This document shows, one piece after another, positions 19,074-28,556 of a stretch of DNA of 64,000 bases. The position numbers and the translations under genes are program-made. A model generated the notes under the pieces. The model worked only from the letters and a program-made list of their open reading frames with translations, did not search any database and had not been told where the DNA came from. The DNA lies in NCBI RefSeq assembly GCF_006704125.1, contig NZ_VIGH01000012.1:50315-114314 (forward strand), read 5' to 3'. The DNA is from Rhodococcus spelaei (lineage in GTDB: Bacteria; Actinomycetota; Actinomycetes; Mycobacteriales; Mycobacteriaceae). Numbering within the stretch: the stretch's first letter is position 1; each line of letters begins with the position of its first letter.

Positions 19074-19319
19074 TCACGCTCCCGGACTGGATATCAGTTC
19101 GTCGAGCATCGCGGCCTTCTCCACCAGGTCGTGCTCGGTGGGATTGTCGCCGTCGGGAAGTTCCTGCCGCAGGTCGTCGCGCGTGGTGACGACCCAGGAC
19201 GAGCGCTCAGACGCATCGCCGCCCGCCAGTACCTTGATCGAGCCTTCCTCGAGCACCAACGTCGGAGCGTCGACGGAGCTGTCGAGGAGCTTTCGCAAAT
19301 CGTCCGCTGTGACAGTCAT
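19074..19319 (-). CDS. Small conserved protein of unknown function
   Basis: 81 aa, acidic, with no membrane segment, Cys or recognised domain. It opens MTVTADDLRKLLDSSVDAPTLVLEEG and is rich in Asp and Glu. Codon use matches the neighbours, which supports a real gene. TACCGT lies 6 bases before the ATG, suggesting a leaderless mRNA, although the intervening GAGGAC could also serve as a weak ribosome site. A CACGGT-aga-ACCGTG hairpin (19325-19339) overlaps this -10 region. Function unknown. Confidence 0.65.
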   Translation of the reverse strand: MTVTADDLRKLLDSSVDAPTLVLEEGSIKVLAGGDASERSSWVVTTRDDLRQELPDGDNPTEHDLVEKAAMLDELISSPGA

Positions 19320-19358
19320 GTCCTCACGGTAGAACCGTGGCGGCCGGCTCGCCAGACG

Positions 19359-19395
19359 ACAGTGACCCCGCCCGAGATTCGGGCGGGGTCACTGT
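19359..19395. terminator. 17-bp inverted repeat between two minus-strand small genes
   Basis: The arms 19359-19375 and 19379-19395 pair over 17 bases without mismatch and leave a 3-base loop. It stands 32 bases beyond the stop of the 72-aa gene on the minus strand, fitting a terminator for that gene, but no T-tract follows. Confidence 0.7.
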
Positions 19396-19426
19396 CGATA
19401 GCCGGATTGTTACCAGGCGCTGCGGA

Positions 19427-19645
19427 TCAGCTCGTGGCGACCGCGCCCGCGCCCCAGGCGCCCTGCATCTCGGCGGTGCGCTTGCGCATCGTCGCGAAGC
19501 TGTGCCGGGCCGGGCTGATCATCTGGGTGAACCAGTTGCGGTGGTGCTCGTGCAGTGCCGCTGCCACTTCCGGGATCAGGATGCAATGCACCCCGTCGAC
19601 CATGCCAAGACGGTGCCGACCGGGGAAATTGACAGTGCTTCGCAT
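19427..19645 (-). CDS. Small protein of unknown function
   Basis: 72 aa. The ATG is preceded by GAAGGA at 5 bases, a good ribosome site, and a strong inverted repeat follows the stop, so this looks like a single-gene transcript. The product is basic with several His and Trp (VHCILIPEVAAALHEHHRNWFTQM) and no membrane helix. No family was recognised. It lies just upstream of and divergent from coaE. Confidence 0.55.
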   Translation of the reverse strand: MRSTVNFPGRHRLGMVDGVHCILIPEVAAALHEHHRNWFTQMISPARHSFATMRKRTAEMQGAWGAGAVATS

Positions 19646-19768
19646 GATGATCCTTCGTCTGAGATTTGGGCGGCCTGGCGCGTCCGCTAGAAGATAACCG
19701 AGAAATGCTCAAACCTGGTGTATTTAGGCCATGTGTGCTGCGGCGTGTTTGGTGACAGACTGGAGCGC

Positions 19769-20986
19769 GTGTTGCGAATCGGCCTCACCGGAGGCATTGG
19801 AGCGGGAAAGTCCACCGTGTCACGGATCCTCGGCGATCTCGGGGCAGTTGTCGTCGACGCCGACCTGATCGCGCGGGAGGTCGTCGAACCCGGAACGCCG
19901 GGCCTGGCCGCGTTGGTCGACGAGTTCGGTACGGGAATCCTCCAGCCGGACGGTCAGCTCGACCGACCGGCATTGGCGGCCACCGTATTCGGCGACGACG
20001 AGGCCCGGGGCAGGCTCAACGCGGTGGTGCATCCGCTGATCGGTGCGCGCACCTCAGAGCTGGTCGACTCGGCGCCATCGGATTCGGTTGTGCTGCAGGA
20101 TATCCCGCTTCTCGTCGAGGGGCGAATGGGTGCACTGTTCAATCTTGTCGTGGTCGTCTACGTCGCTGCCGAGGAACGTGTGCGACGACTGGTCGAGCTG
20201 CGCGGGATGCCCGAGGAGGACGCACGGGCCCGAATGTCGGCCCAGGCCAACGACGATCAGCGTCGCGCCGCGGCCGACGTCTGGCTCGACAACAGCGGCC
20301 CGCAGGGCAGTCTGGACGCACCGGTCAAGGCGTTGTGGGAACGGTTGCTCGGGTACGCGCACAACATCGAGTCCGGGACGGTCGTGCGGACAGCCCCGGT
20401 GCTGGTGCCGGCGGATCCGACGTGGCCCGAGCAGGCACGCAGGCTCGTGGCCCGACTCCAACTTGTCTGCGGCGAGGCCGCACTGCGGATCGATCACATC
20501 GGGTCGACCGCGGTGCCCGGACTCGACGCGAAGGACGTCCTCGACGTGCAGGTGACGGTGACGAGTCTTGCCGCCGCGGACGCGCTGGCCGACGCGCTGG
20601 CCGACGCCGGGTTCCCGTGCGTCGCGTCGGTCACCCGCGACGACCCGAAGCCCGAGTACGGCATCGGCGGAGAAGCCGACCTCGCGCTGTGGGACAAGCG
20701 GTTTCATGCCGGCGCGGATCCCGGCAGGCCGGTGAACGTCCATCTCCGGGTGGACGGCTGGCCCGGGCAGCGTTTCGCCCTGCTGTTCCGTGACTGGCTT
20801 CGCGCCGACCCGCAGGTGGCCGCCGAGTACCTCGAGGTGAAGCGTCGCGCTGCGGCGTCGGTGGCCGGCGAACCGGACGTCGAGGCCGCAACGGAGGCGT
20901 ACGTCGACGCGAAGACGCCGTGGTTCGACGCCGCGTACCAGCGGGCTTCGGCGTGGGCGCAGGAGACCGGCTGGTCGCCGGCTTGA
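19769..20986 (+). CDS. coaE: Dephospho-CoA kinase fused to a GrpB domain
   Basis: 405 aa. The N-terminal half is dephospho-CoA kinase, the last step of CoA synthesis, with the P-loop LTGGIGAGKST near residues 6-16 and the DADLIAREVVEPG substrate segment. From about residue 205 a GrpB/nucleotidyltransferase-like domain follows (RIDHIGSTAVPGLDAKDVLDVQV). The same fusion and length occur in mycobacterial CoaE. The start is GTG at 19769 with CAGACT 7 bases upstream, which fits a leaderless mRNA. The stop codon lies inside a 20-bp palindrome shared with the next gene. Confidence 0.93.
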   Translation: MLRIGLTGGIGAGKSTVSRILGDLGAVVVDADLIAREVVEPGTPGLAALVDEFGTGILQPDGQLDRPALAATVFGDDEARGRLNAVVHPLIGARTSELVDSAPSDSVVLQDIPLLVEGRMGALFNLVVVVYVAAEERVRRLVELRGMPEEDARARMSAQANDDQRRAAADVWLDNSGPQGSLDAPVKALWERLLGYAHNIESGTVVRTAPVLVPADPTWPEQARRLVARLQLVCGEAALRIDHIGSTAVPGLDAKDVLDVQVTVTSLAAADALADALADAGFPCVASVTRDDPKPEYGIGGEADLALWDKRFHAGADPGRPVNVHLRVDGWPGQRFALLFRDWLRADPQVAAEYLEVKRRAAASVAGEPDVEAATEAYVDAKTPWFDAAYQRASAWAQETGWSPA

Positions 20987-21003
20987 CCCGGGCGCCCGGG
21001 TCA
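20984..21003. terminator. 20-bp perfect palindrome holding two opposing stop codons
   Basis: TGACCCGGGC is followed directly by its reverse complement. The first three bases are the coaE TGA, and the last three, read on the minus strand, are the TGA of the DUF402 gene. It can form a hairpin on either transcript and separates the convergent genes. Confidence 0.7.
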
Positions 21004-21504
21004 GCGCCAGCTGATCGGCATGCCCCGTTCGGCGAGCCAGGCGTCGAGGTCGTGGCCGTGCGCGGCAATGCCGTCCACGGCCGCCGTCGCGACGAGGACG
21101 GCCCGTTCGGCGGCGGCGGCGGCGAGATGGCCCGCGGAATGCGCGGCGATGAGTTCGTCGACGTCGAGCAGTTGGGTGTCGCGCCCGGTCCGCACCACCA
21201 GGTCCAGGTAGTGGTCCTCCGAGCGCCACACGTGCTCGCCGGCGGTGAAGTCTCCGATGTCGACGTACCGGTCCTGGTCGCGGGCATGGAACGGGTGGTA
21301 GTGGAAGATCGACGCCCGCAGGCCGAGCGACGGCAGCAGCCACGACTCCAGGTAGTGGAAATGCGGATGGTCGGCGGGCCGGGCCATGTAGAGCCCCCAC
21401 GGTTCCACCCGGAAGTGGTCGACCGGGCGGACGAATCCCTTGGGATCGGTGTTGGTCCGGTCCACGAGGTTGAAGGCCTCGACTTTCGGGGCGTGCACGT
21501 CCAT
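21001..21504 (-). CDS. DUF402 domain protein (Rv1632c-like)
   Basis: 167 aa. A DUF402 fold with paired acidic and aromatic residues: [37 protein letters not shown] and EDHYLDLVV. Members of this fold include nucleoside phosphatases and dissociation factors of RNA-associated enzymes, but this branch has no known role. Its position between coaE and uvrB matches Rv1632c in M. tuberculosis. It ends inside the palindrome shared with coaE. Confidence 0.8.
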   Translation of the reverse strand: MDVHAPKVEAFNLVDRTNTDPKGFVRPVDHFRVEPWGLYMARPADHPHFHYLESWLLPSLGLRASIFHYHPFHARDQDRYVDIGDFTAGEHVWRSEDHYLDLVVRTGRDTQLLDVDELIAAHSAGHLAAAAAERAVLVATAAVDGIAAHGHDLDAWLAERGMPISWR

Positions 21505-21571
21505 AGCTGCTGAACCTACCGGTCGGGCGGGGCCGGCACGGCTGCGCCGGGAACCTGTCGGACCCGCGGCC

Positions 21572-21583
21572 TACCCTGGTGCC
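21572..21583 (+). promoter_or_regulatory. -10 box for leaderless uvrB mRNA
   Basis: TACCCT (21572-21577) ends 6 bases before the ATG at 21584, and no Shine-Dalgarno is present. No SOS box (TCGAAC-N4-GTTCGA type) was found in the intergenic space. Confidence 0.5.
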
Positions 21584-23746
21584 ATGGCGTTTGCATCCGA
21601 GCATCCCGTGGTGGCGCAGTCCGAGTTCCGGCCGGTCGGAGACATCGAGCGGTCGGAGGCCCGTTTCGAGGTGGTGAGCGAGCATCGGCCCGCGGGTGAC
21701 CAGCCCGCAGCGCTCGCCGAGCTCGAGCGGCGCATCCGGGCCGACGAGAAGGACGTCGTACTGCTCGGTGCGACCGGCACCGGCAAGTCGGCGACCACGG
21801 CGTGGCTGATCGAGAAGCTGCAGCGACCCACACTGCTGATGGCGCCGAACAAGACCCTTGCCGCCCAGTTGGCGAACGAGCTGCGCGAGATGCTGCCGAA
21901 CAACGCGGTCGAGTACTTCGTCTCGTACTACGACTACTACCAGCCCGAGGCGTACATCGCCCAGACGGACACCTACATCGAGAAGGACTCGTCGATCAAC
22001 GACGACGTCGAGCGGCTGCGGCACTCGGCGACCTCGAGCCTGCTCTCGCGTCGGGACGTCGTGGTGGTCGCCTCGGTCTCGTGCATCTACGGTCTCGGTA
22101 CCCCGCAGTCCTACCTGGACCGGTCCATCCAGCTCGACGTCGGGCTGGAGGTGCCGCGCGACGGGCTGCTGCGACTGCTCGTCGACGTGCAGTACAACCG
22201 CAACGACGTGGCGTTCACCCGCGGCTCCTTCCGGGTGCGCGGGGACACCGTCGAGATCATCCCGTCCTACGAGGAACTCGCCGTCCGGATCGAGTTCTTC
22301 GGCGACGAGATCGAGGCCCTGTACTACCTGCACCCGCTGACCGGTGAGGTGGTGCGCCAGGTGAATACGGTGCGCATCTTCCCCGCTACCCACTACGTCG
22401 CGGGACCGGAGCGGATGGAGCGCGCCGTCAAGGACATCGAGGCGGAACTCGAGGAGCGGCTCGCGGACCTCGAGGGACGCGGAAAGCTGCTCGAGGCGCA
22501 GCGGCTGCGGATGCGCACCAACTACGACATCGAGATGATCAAGCAGGTCGGCTTCTGCTCCGGCATCGAGAACTACTCGCGGCACATCGACGGGCGCGGC
22601 GCCGGCACTGCGCCGGCCACCCTCATCGACTACTTCCCGGAGGACTTCCTGCTCGTCATCGACGAGTCGCACGTGACGGTCCCGCAGATCGGCGCCATGT
22701 ACGAGGGCGACATGTCCCGCAAGCGCAACCTCGTCGAGTACGGGTTCCGGCTGCCCTCTGCCACCGACAACCGCCCACTGACCTGGGAGGAGTTCACCCA
22801 GCGCATCGGCCAGACCGTGTACCTGTCCGCCACGCCCGGCAAGTACGAGCTGGGCCAGGCCGGCGGCGAGTTCGTCGAACAGGTCATCCGCCCCACCGGA
22901 CTGGTGGACCCGGAGGTGGTGGTCAAGCCGACGAAGGGTCAGATCGACGACCTGGTCCACGAGATCCGGCAGCGCACCGAGAAGGACGAGCGCGTGCTGG
23001 TCACCACGCTGACCAAGAAGATGGCCGAGGACCTCACCGACTACCTGCTCGAACTCGGGATCCGGGTCCGGTACCTGCACTCGGACATCGACACCCTCCG
23101 CCGGGTGGAGTTGCTGCGCCAACTACGCCTGGGCGAGTACGACGTGCTGGTCGGCATCAACCTGCTACGCGAGGGCCTCGACCTGCCCGAGGTGTCGCTG
23201 GTCGCGATCCTCGATGCCGACAAGGAAGGCTTCCTGCGCAGCTCGACCAGCCTCATCCAGACCATCGGTCGCGCCGCCCGCAACGTGTCCGGGCAGGTGC
23301 ACATGTACGCGGACAAGATCACCGACTCGATGGCCCAGGCGATCGAGGAGACGGACCGACGCCGTGAGAAGCAGATCGCCTACAACAAGGAGAGGGGCGT
23401 CGATCCGCAGCCGCTGCGCAAGAAGATCGCCGACATTCTCGACCAGGTCTACGAGGAAGCCGACGACACCGCAGCCGGGGTGGACATCGGCGGGTCGGGC
23501 CGCAACGCCAGCCGCGGCAGGCGGGCGCAGGGCGAGGCGGGCCGTGCGGTCAGCGCGGGCGTGTACGAGGGCCGTGACGTCAAGGCCATGCCACGGGCCG
23601 AATTGGCCGATCTGGTCAAGGAACTCACCGACCAGATGATGAACGCCGCACGGGAGCTTCAGTTCGAGCTGGCCGGTCGACTTCGCGACGAGATCCAGGA
23701 CCTCAAGAAGGAACTCCGCGGGATGGACGCGGCCGGGCTGCAGTAG
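21584..23746 (+). CDS. uvrB: Excinuclease ABC subunit B
   Basis: 720 aa. DNA damage verification helicase of nucleotide excision repair. Walker [10 protein letters not shown] lies at 62-70. The beta-hairpin segment [13 protein letters not shown], the DEAD-like [20 protein letters not shown] and the C-terminal UVR motif (about 678-713, [21 protein letters not shown]), which contacts UvrC, are all present. It works with UvrA, encoded about 8.5 kb downstream. The ATG at 21584 is chosen for its -10 box 6 bases upstream; a longer in-frame extension runs into the previous gene. Confidence 0.97.
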   Translation: MAFASEHPVVAQSEFRPVGDIERSEARFEVVSEHRPAGDQPAALAELERRIRADEKDVVLLGATGTGKSATTAWLIEKLQRPTLLMAPNKTLAAQLANELREMLPNNAVEYFVSYYDYYQPEAYIAQTDTYIEKDSSINDDVERLRHSATSSLLSRRDVVVVASVSCIYGLGTPQSYLDRSIQLDVGLEVPRDGLLRLLVDVQYNRNDVAFTRGSFRVRGDTVEIIPSYEELAVRIEFFGDEIEALYYLHPLTGEVVRQVNTVRIFPATHYVAGPERMERAVKDIEAELEERLADLEGRGKLLEAQRLRMRTNYDIEMIKQVGFCSGIENYSRHIDGRGAGTAPATLIDYFPEDFLLVIDESHVTVPQIGAMYEGDMSRKRNLVEYGFRLPSATDNRPLTWEEFTQRIGQTVYLSATPGKYELGQAGGEFVEQVIRPTGLVDPEVVVKPTKGQIDDLVHEIRQRTEKDERVLVTTLTKKMAEDLTDYLLELGIRVRYLHSDIDTLRRVELLRQLRLGEYDVLVGINLLREGLDLPEVSLVAILDADKEGFLRSSTSLIQTIGRAARNVSGQVHMYADKITDSMAQAIEETDRRREKQIAYNKERGVDPQPLRKKIADILDQVYEEADDTAAGVDIGGSGRNASRGRRAQGEAGRAVSAGVYEGRDVKAMPRAELADLVKELTDQMMNAARELQFELAGRLRDEIQDLKKELRGMDAAGLQ

Positions 23747-23803
23747 CACCGAGTCTCGCTGCAGGAAAGGCGTCGTTCACCTGCCACGGCTACTGTGAGC
23801 GGC

Positions 23804-24670
23804 ATGGACGCCCAGTCGGCCGGTCAGGCCGCTCGCACCCTCGACCTCATCCACGGTATGTCCTACTTCGCGCCCGAGGCGAACGAAGCCCTCGTGGTCG
23901 CGGGCCTGCATCCCGGCCGAATGTGTTACTTCGCAGCGCGTTCGGCGGCGATGGGTGCGGTGACCGGCGCCGTCGTGGCCGCGACCTTCTACAACTTCAA
24001 CCCGCAGCTGGTCGCCAAGTACATCCCCGCCGCCTGGTCACTTGCTTCCCCGGTGCAGATCGTCGCCGCGCGCTACCGGGGCGTCGATGCGGCCCTGCGC
24101 CGGCTGCTCGGCCGCGACCTCCTCGACTCCGCCGACCTCGTGGAGGCCTCGGAGTTGGCCGCGACCGCCGCCCGGGCCATCCCCGCCGCGGACGGCAGAC
24201 CCCTCTACGCCGCGCACGCCGAAACGTCCTGGCCCACTGCGCCGCATCTGGTGCTGTGGCATGCGCTGACCCTGCTGCGTGAGTACCGCGGCGACGGCCA
24301 CGTCGCGGCGCTGCAGACCGCCGGATTGTCGGGCGTCGAGGCGCTGGTCTCGCACACGGCGACCGGTGCCGGTTTCCAGGAGGAGTTCGCGCGGACGCGC
24401 CGCGGCTGGTCCGAGGAGCAGTGGGCGCACGCGCGCGACCGACTCTCCACCCGCGGTCTGCTGGCCGGTTCGGGGGAGTTGACCGCGGCCGGTCTCGCGC
24501 TGAGGGAGCGCGTCGAGGCCGTCACCGACGAGTTGTCATTCGCTCCTTGGGCCGCCCTCGGCGCCGACGGCGCCGCGCGACTGCTGGAGGTCGGGACCGC
24601 GATACGCGCACGGATCGTCGCGGAGGGCACCTTTCCGGCAGACATGTTCGGTCCGGGCGTGCGGGTGTGA
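23804..24670 (+). CDS. SCO6745-family conserved protein
   Basis: 288 aa. Starts DAQSAGQAARTLDLIHGMSYFAPEANEAL. The pattern of an N-terminal helical region with YFAARSAAMG and a C-terminal winged-helix-like segment (WSEEQWAHARDRLSTRGLL) is that of the SCO6745 family, common in actinobacteria and of unknown role. No membrane helix or catalytic motif is evident. The start ATG has TACTGT exactly 7 bases upstream, a leaderless signature; a GTG three codons earlier would lie inside that box. Confidence 0.75.
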   Translation: MDAQSAGQAARTLDLIHGMSYFAPEANEALVVAGLHPGRMCYFAARSAAMGAVTGAVVAATFYNFNPQLVAKYIPAAWSLASPVQIVAARYRGVDAALRRLLGRDLLDSADLVEASELAATAARAIPAADGRPLYAAHAETSWPTAPHLVLWHALTLLREYRGDGHVAALQTAGLSGVEALVSHTATGAGFQEEFARTRRGWSEEQWAHARDRLSTRGLLAGSGELTAAGLALRERVEAVTDELSFAPWAALGADGAARLLEVGTAIRARIVAEGTFPADMFGPGVRV

Positions 24671-24691
24671 GTCCCCGTCGGCCGGTGACGC

Positions 24692-25573
24692 TCAGCTCGT
24701 GATGTCCTTCGCCGAGAACCGTTGCCAGGCACAGACCCCGAACACCGCCGCGCAGGCCAGCGCGGAGAACGAGCCGACCACCACGTCGTGCCAGTCGACG
24801 GTGGGGGCCAGGAAACGGGTCCACGCGAACGAGAAGTGGCCCGGCAGGACGTCGCGCCAGTGTCCGAGCGCGGTGATCTGGTCGAGGATCTGCACCAGGA
24901 TCGACACCATCACCGTCCCGCCGACCGCGCCGAGCGGCGCGTCGGTGAGCACCGACAGCAGCATCGCCAGACCCGCGACCCAGGTGAGGTTCACCGCGAT
25001 GTAGGTCAGTGCCAACGCCAGCCGTCCGACCGCCTCGCCGTAGCCGAGCGAGTCGCCGAACGGGGTGACCAGCGGACCGGTCCCGTACAGCGCCGTGCCG
25101 AGCGCGAGCGCAACCGCGAACAGCAGCAGCAGGGCCAGCACCGACAGCACCGCCGAGACGATCGCCTTCTGCTGCAGCAACCGGCTACGCGGCACCGGAA
25201 TCGCCAGCAGGTACCGCAGGGACGACCACGAGGCCTCGCTGGCCACCGAGTCGCCGAAGAACAGGGCGACCACCACGATCAGCAGGAACCCGACCGACAT
25301 GAACAGGCTGAACACCGTGAAGTTCACGCCGCCCCGGGTGCCGAGGTCGATCAGGTCGATTGTTCCCGAGCTCGATCCCGACCCGCCGCCGATCGCGAAG
25401 GCCACCGCCAGGATCACCGGCAGCACGGCGAGGAAGCCGAGCGCCAGGTGGGTGCGTCGACGCTTGAACTGCCGAACCAGTTCGGTGCGCAGCGGCAGCG
25501 TCCGGCGCGCGTGGTAGCCCGCGGCCCGACCGTCCGTGTACGGCTCCGGTGCCTGCCCGTCCCGTGTGCTCAC
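24692..25573 (-). CDS. ABC exporter permease partnered with hydrolase-ABC fusion
   Basis: 293 aa. ABC2-type permease: a cytoplasmic lead of about 40 residues with RTELVRQFKRRRTHLALG, then about six hydrophobic helices, including LGFLAVLPVILAVAFAIGG and FSLFMSVGFLLIVVVALFFGD. The SVASEASWSSLRYLLAIPVPR loop is the coupling segment typical of exporter permeases. The GTG start overlaps the stop of the fusion gene (GTGA), so they form one operon and probably one transporter. The substrate is unknown. Confidence 0.85.
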   Translation of the reverse strand: MSTRDGQAPEPYTDGRAAGYHARRTLPLRTELVRQFKRRRTHLALGFLAVLPVILAVAFAIGGGSGSSSGTIDLIDLGTRGGVNFTVFSLFMSVGFLLIVVVALFFGDSVASEASWSSLRYLLAIPVPRSRLLQQKAIVSAVLSVLALLLLFAVALALGTALYGTGPLVTPFGDSLGYGEAVGRLALALTYIAVNLTWVAGLAMLLSVLTDAPLGAVGGTVMVSILVQILDQITALGHWRDVLPGHFSFAWTRFLAPTVDWHDVVVGSFSALACAAVFGVCAWQRFSAKDITS

Positions 25574-28374
25574 AAGGTCTCCCGTTCGCGATGGTCCGAC
25601 ACGTGCACGAGTCGAAGGAACACGTCCTCGAGCCGCGTCGACCGCGACAGTCCCCGGACACCGATCCCTGCCTCGACCAGGGTCCGCACCAGGACGGAGG
25701 GGTCGAGGTCGCCGAGATCGACTCGTACCGCCGGGTTCTCGTCGCCCTGGACCTGCACCGGCCCGAGCCCGTCGACGGTCGCCAACACGCGCGCGGCGTG
25801 CTCGGGGTCGTCGACGTGCAGCTCGGTGGCGCCTTCGGATGAGGTGAGCTCCTCGACCGTGCCCGTCGCGATGACCCGGCCGTGGTTCATGACCACCACG
25901 TCGGTGCAGGTCTGCTCGACCTCGGCCAGCAGGTGACTCGAGACGAGCACGGTCCGGCCGGTGCGTGCGTAGTTGACGAGCACCTCCCGCATGGTGCGGA
26001 TCTGCGGCGGGTCGAGCCCGTTGGTCGGTTCGTCGAGCACCATCAGGTCGGGCAGGCCGAGCATGGCCTGAGCGAGCGCGAGTCGTTGTCGCATGCCTTG
26101 GCTGTACGAGCGGACCTTGCGGTGCACCGCGTCGCCGAGGTCGGCGATCTCGAGGGCCTCGTCCATCCGGGCCTCCGCGGCGGGCCTGCCGGTGGCCTCC
26201 CAGTACAGCCGCAGGTTGTCGATCCCACTCAGGTGCGGGAGCAGGCCCGACCCCTCGACGAACGAACCGAGACGCGAGAGGACCGGCGCTCCCGGGGTCA
26301 CGGTGTGCCCGAAGACCCGGATCTCGCCCGCGGTCGGCGTGATCAGCCCCATCAGCATTCGTAGCGTGGTCGTCTTGCCCGCCCCGTTCGGGCCGAGCAG
26401 TCCGAGCACCTGGCCACGCCGGACGGTGAAGCTCACCCCGTCGACCGCCCGGAATCCGTTCGTGTAGGTCTTGCGCAGGTCGGAGATGACGAGCGGGACG
26501 TCGACGAGGTCCGGGTCCACTTGCGCGACCACGCGTCGTCGCGATCGCACGGTGGTGACGATGACGAGAGCGGCGAGTGCCGCGGCGATGGCGCCGATGC
26601 CGACCAGTGGCGCGACCGGAACAGCGCGGCTGGTGGTCTCGGCGGGAACGCTGGGAACGGACAGGGTGGGATCGGCGAGTGCCACCGAGAACTGGGCGGG
26701 AGTCAGCGGATTGGCGTACGCCTGGTCGGTAGCCGTCACCACCAGCTCGAGGTGGTGGCTCTCGGAAACCTGGAAGGCGACTCCGGGCAGCGTGACGGTC
26801 AGTGGAATCGGTTGTCCCGCAGGTGAGTCCGGCAGGCGGATTGCGGACACCGCGCCGCCGGTCAGGGTGCGTCGACCCTGCGCGCTGACGTCGTAGAGCT
26901 TGGCGAACAGCACGCCGTCGCCGGGCGCGGCGAGTGCGGAGACCACGAGCCGTACCGAACTGGTGCCGGTCAGGGTCAGTGGCCTCTCCAGCGGCGCACT
27001 GGAGAACCGGGCGGACTGCCCGGGTGGGTCGGCGGCCAGGTCGAGCGCACCACCCGCGGCGCCGCCGAGTCCCGCGACCGTCGAACCGAGCCCGGGGATC
27101 GAGGACAGGGCGGCGGGTGAGGCCCCCGGCGGTCGCACCACCGTCTGCGGGTCTCCGATCAGCCCGACCGGGATCCGTGGGGTGGGCGCGTCCGCCGCGA
27201 CCAGTCCCGGGTAGTCGGCAGCGGTCATCCGGCGGTTCGACGGCTGGCCCTGGTCGGTCGGGGTGCCGGGCAGTGAGAAGTCGAACGTGGCGGCGCCGGT
27301 TCCGTCGTGCAGGCGGTCGGACAGGAACGCGGCGACCGCGGCGCGACTGCGGTCGGACTCGCCGCCGGCGTCGTGTCCACCGGCGAACCAGCGGACCTGG
27401 ACGGGGGTTCCGTTGGCGGCGATCTGACGCGCAGTCGCGTCGGCCTGGTCCAGACCGAAGAGGGTGTCCTGCTGACCCTGGACGAGCAGGGTCGGCGCGG
27501 TGATGTGGTCGGCGACGGCGGCGGGGGAGTGCGCGCGTAGCAGGGCGAGCAGTTCCGGTGTGGGTCTGCCGGTTTCGGCAGCGGGGGCGTAGGCCCGGCA
27601 GATCTCGGGCGCGAACCGGCCGCAGGGGCCCGCGTTCGGTCCCGGCTCAGTGGGCCCGGTGGCGTCCCCGTTCTCGGAGGCACCGGAAACGCCTGCACCG
27701 AAGAAGATTCCGGCCCACCCGCGTTTGAGGACGCCCGGCCCGCCGTAGCCGGCCGCGGCCGGGGTCACCGCGTCCGGGGCCGTCGTCGTGCCGTAGTTCG
27801 GGAACAGGGCCTGGCCGAGATCGTTCCAGGTGATCGAGGCGGCGACCGCGTCGATCCGGGGGTCGGTGCCCGCGAGCATCAGTGCCAGTGCGCCGCCGTA
27901 GCTTCCGCCCGCGACCCCGACCCGCGGGTCCCCGGGACCGTCCTGCTGGACGTCCGTTCTGGCGGCCAGCCAGTCGACGAGCCCGCGCGCATCCGCGACC
28001 TCGCGATCGGGATCGTCGAGTGAGATCTGACCGGTGCTGCGGCCGAATCCGCGGGCGCTGTAGGTGAGTACGACGAACCCGGACTCGGCGAGATCGCGGG
28101 CCTGGTCGGACAGCGAGTCCTTGCTGCCGCCGAATCCGTGCGCCAGCAGTACCGCGGGAGCGGGTGTGTGCTCCGGAAGGTACAGCCGGGCATCGATTTT
28201 GACCTCGTCGGCACGCCCCGGACCGGCCGGCAGGGTGACCAGCACGTCGGTCGCGCTCACCGCGGGAGGGCTGCGAAGGTTCGAGGTCGTCACCACGGCC
28301 AGCGTCGCGAGGAGAATCACCGCCGCGGCAACGGCGATCCACGACGTGATACCGCGGGGCCGACGAAGGTGCAT
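25570..28374 (-). CDS. Membrane-tethered alpha/beta hydrolase fused to an ABC ATPase
   Basis: 934 aa. Domains in order: a membrane helix at about 10-31; an alpha/beta hydrolase (about 50-360) with nucleophile elbow GGSYGG (Ser158) and likely Asp303 and His334 completing a triad; a PepX_C-like beta domain (about 370-575); a second helix at about 587-609; then an ABC ATPase with Walker [10 protein letters not shown] (661-669), signature YSQGM (757-761), Walker B LMVLDEP (Asp781, Glu782) and switch His814. Two helices place the hydrolase outside and the ATPase inside. The ATG at 28374 has TACATT 7 bases upstream. It is coupled to the permease gene. Substrate unknown. Confidence 0.87.
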   Translation of the reverse strand: MHLRRPRGITSWIAVAAAVILLATLAVVTTSNLRSPPAVSATDVLVTLPAGPGRADEVKIDARLYLPEHTPAPAVLLAHGFGGSKDSLSDQARDLAESGFVVLTYSARGFGRSTGQISLDDPDREVADARGLVDWLAARTDVQQDGPGDPRVGVAGGSYGGALALMLAGTDPRIDAVAASITWNDLGQALFPNYGTTTAPDAVTPAAAGYGGPGVLKRGWAGIFFGAGVSGASENGDATGPTEPGPNAGPCGRFAPEICRAYAPAAETGRPTPELLALLRAHSPAAVADHITAPTLLVQGQQDTLFGLDQADATARQIAANGTPVQVRWFAGGHDAGGESDRSRAAVAAFLSDRLHDGTGAATFDFSLPGTPTDQGQPSNRRMTAADYPGLVAADAPTPRIPVGLIGDPQTVVRPPGASPAALSSIPGLGSTVAGLGGAAGGALDLAADPPGQSARFSSAPLERPLTLTGTSSVRLVVSALAAPGDGVLFAKLYDVSAQGRRTLTGGAVSAIRLPDSPAGQPIPLTVTLPGVAFQVSESHHLELVVTATDQAYANPLTPAQFSVALADPTLSVPSVPAETTSRAVPVAPLVGIGAIAAALAALVIVTTVRSRRRVVAQVDPDLVDVPLVISDLRKTYTNGFRAVDGVSFTVRRGQVLGLLGPNGAGKTTTLRMLMGLITPTAGEIRVFGHTVTPGAPVLSRLGSFVEGSGLLPHLSGIDNLRLYWEATGRPAAEARMDEALEIADLGDAVHRKVRSYSQGMRQRLALAQAMLGLPDLMVLDEPTNGLDPPQIRTMREVLVNYARTGRTVLVSSHLLAEVEQTCTDVVVMNHGRVIATGTVEELTSSEGATELHVDDPEHAARVLATVDGLGPVQVQGDENPAVRVDLGDLDPSVLVRTLVEAGIGVRGLSRSTRLEDVFLRLVHVSDHRERETL

Positions 28375-28430
28375 GAGACCCAATGTAGCGAGACACAGCG
28401 GATGTGCGTTGTACCGCAATTCCCACTAAC

Positions 28431-28452
28431 CGGATGGCGATCCGGCTAGGGT
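28431..28452 (+). promoter_or_regulatory. Candidate operator and -10 box of the usp gene
   Basis: CCGGAT-ggcg-ATCCGG (28431-28446), a perfect 6-bp inverted repeat, abuts TAGGGT (28447-28452), a plausible -10 box. The location fits a repressor site. The remaining bases to 28556 form the leader, which ends in an AGGA ribosome site. Confidence 0.4.
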
Positions 28453-28556
28453 CATCGCAGCGGCCGGGTGTCGGAGCGTGCTGTATCGGCGCTGCGCATC
28501 GGGGACGGCCCGCGCACCACCGCGCCGCGGGCGCGATCGAGATACCGGAGGAATGA

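Noticed and set aside
21505..21583. Search for SOS boxes before uvrB and uvrA
   Set aside because: No TCGAAC-N4-GTTCGA-like sequence was seen in either intergenic region.
20054..23122. A 1022-codon open frame on the minus strand across coaE and uvrB
   Set aside because: It is antisense to two well-recognised genes, shows no domain, and is explained by GC-rich codon bias that keeps the opposite frame open.
24722..25936. A long plus-strand frame through the permease and ATPase genes
   Set aside because: Low-complexity Arg/Gln/Pro-rich product typical of an antisense shadow.
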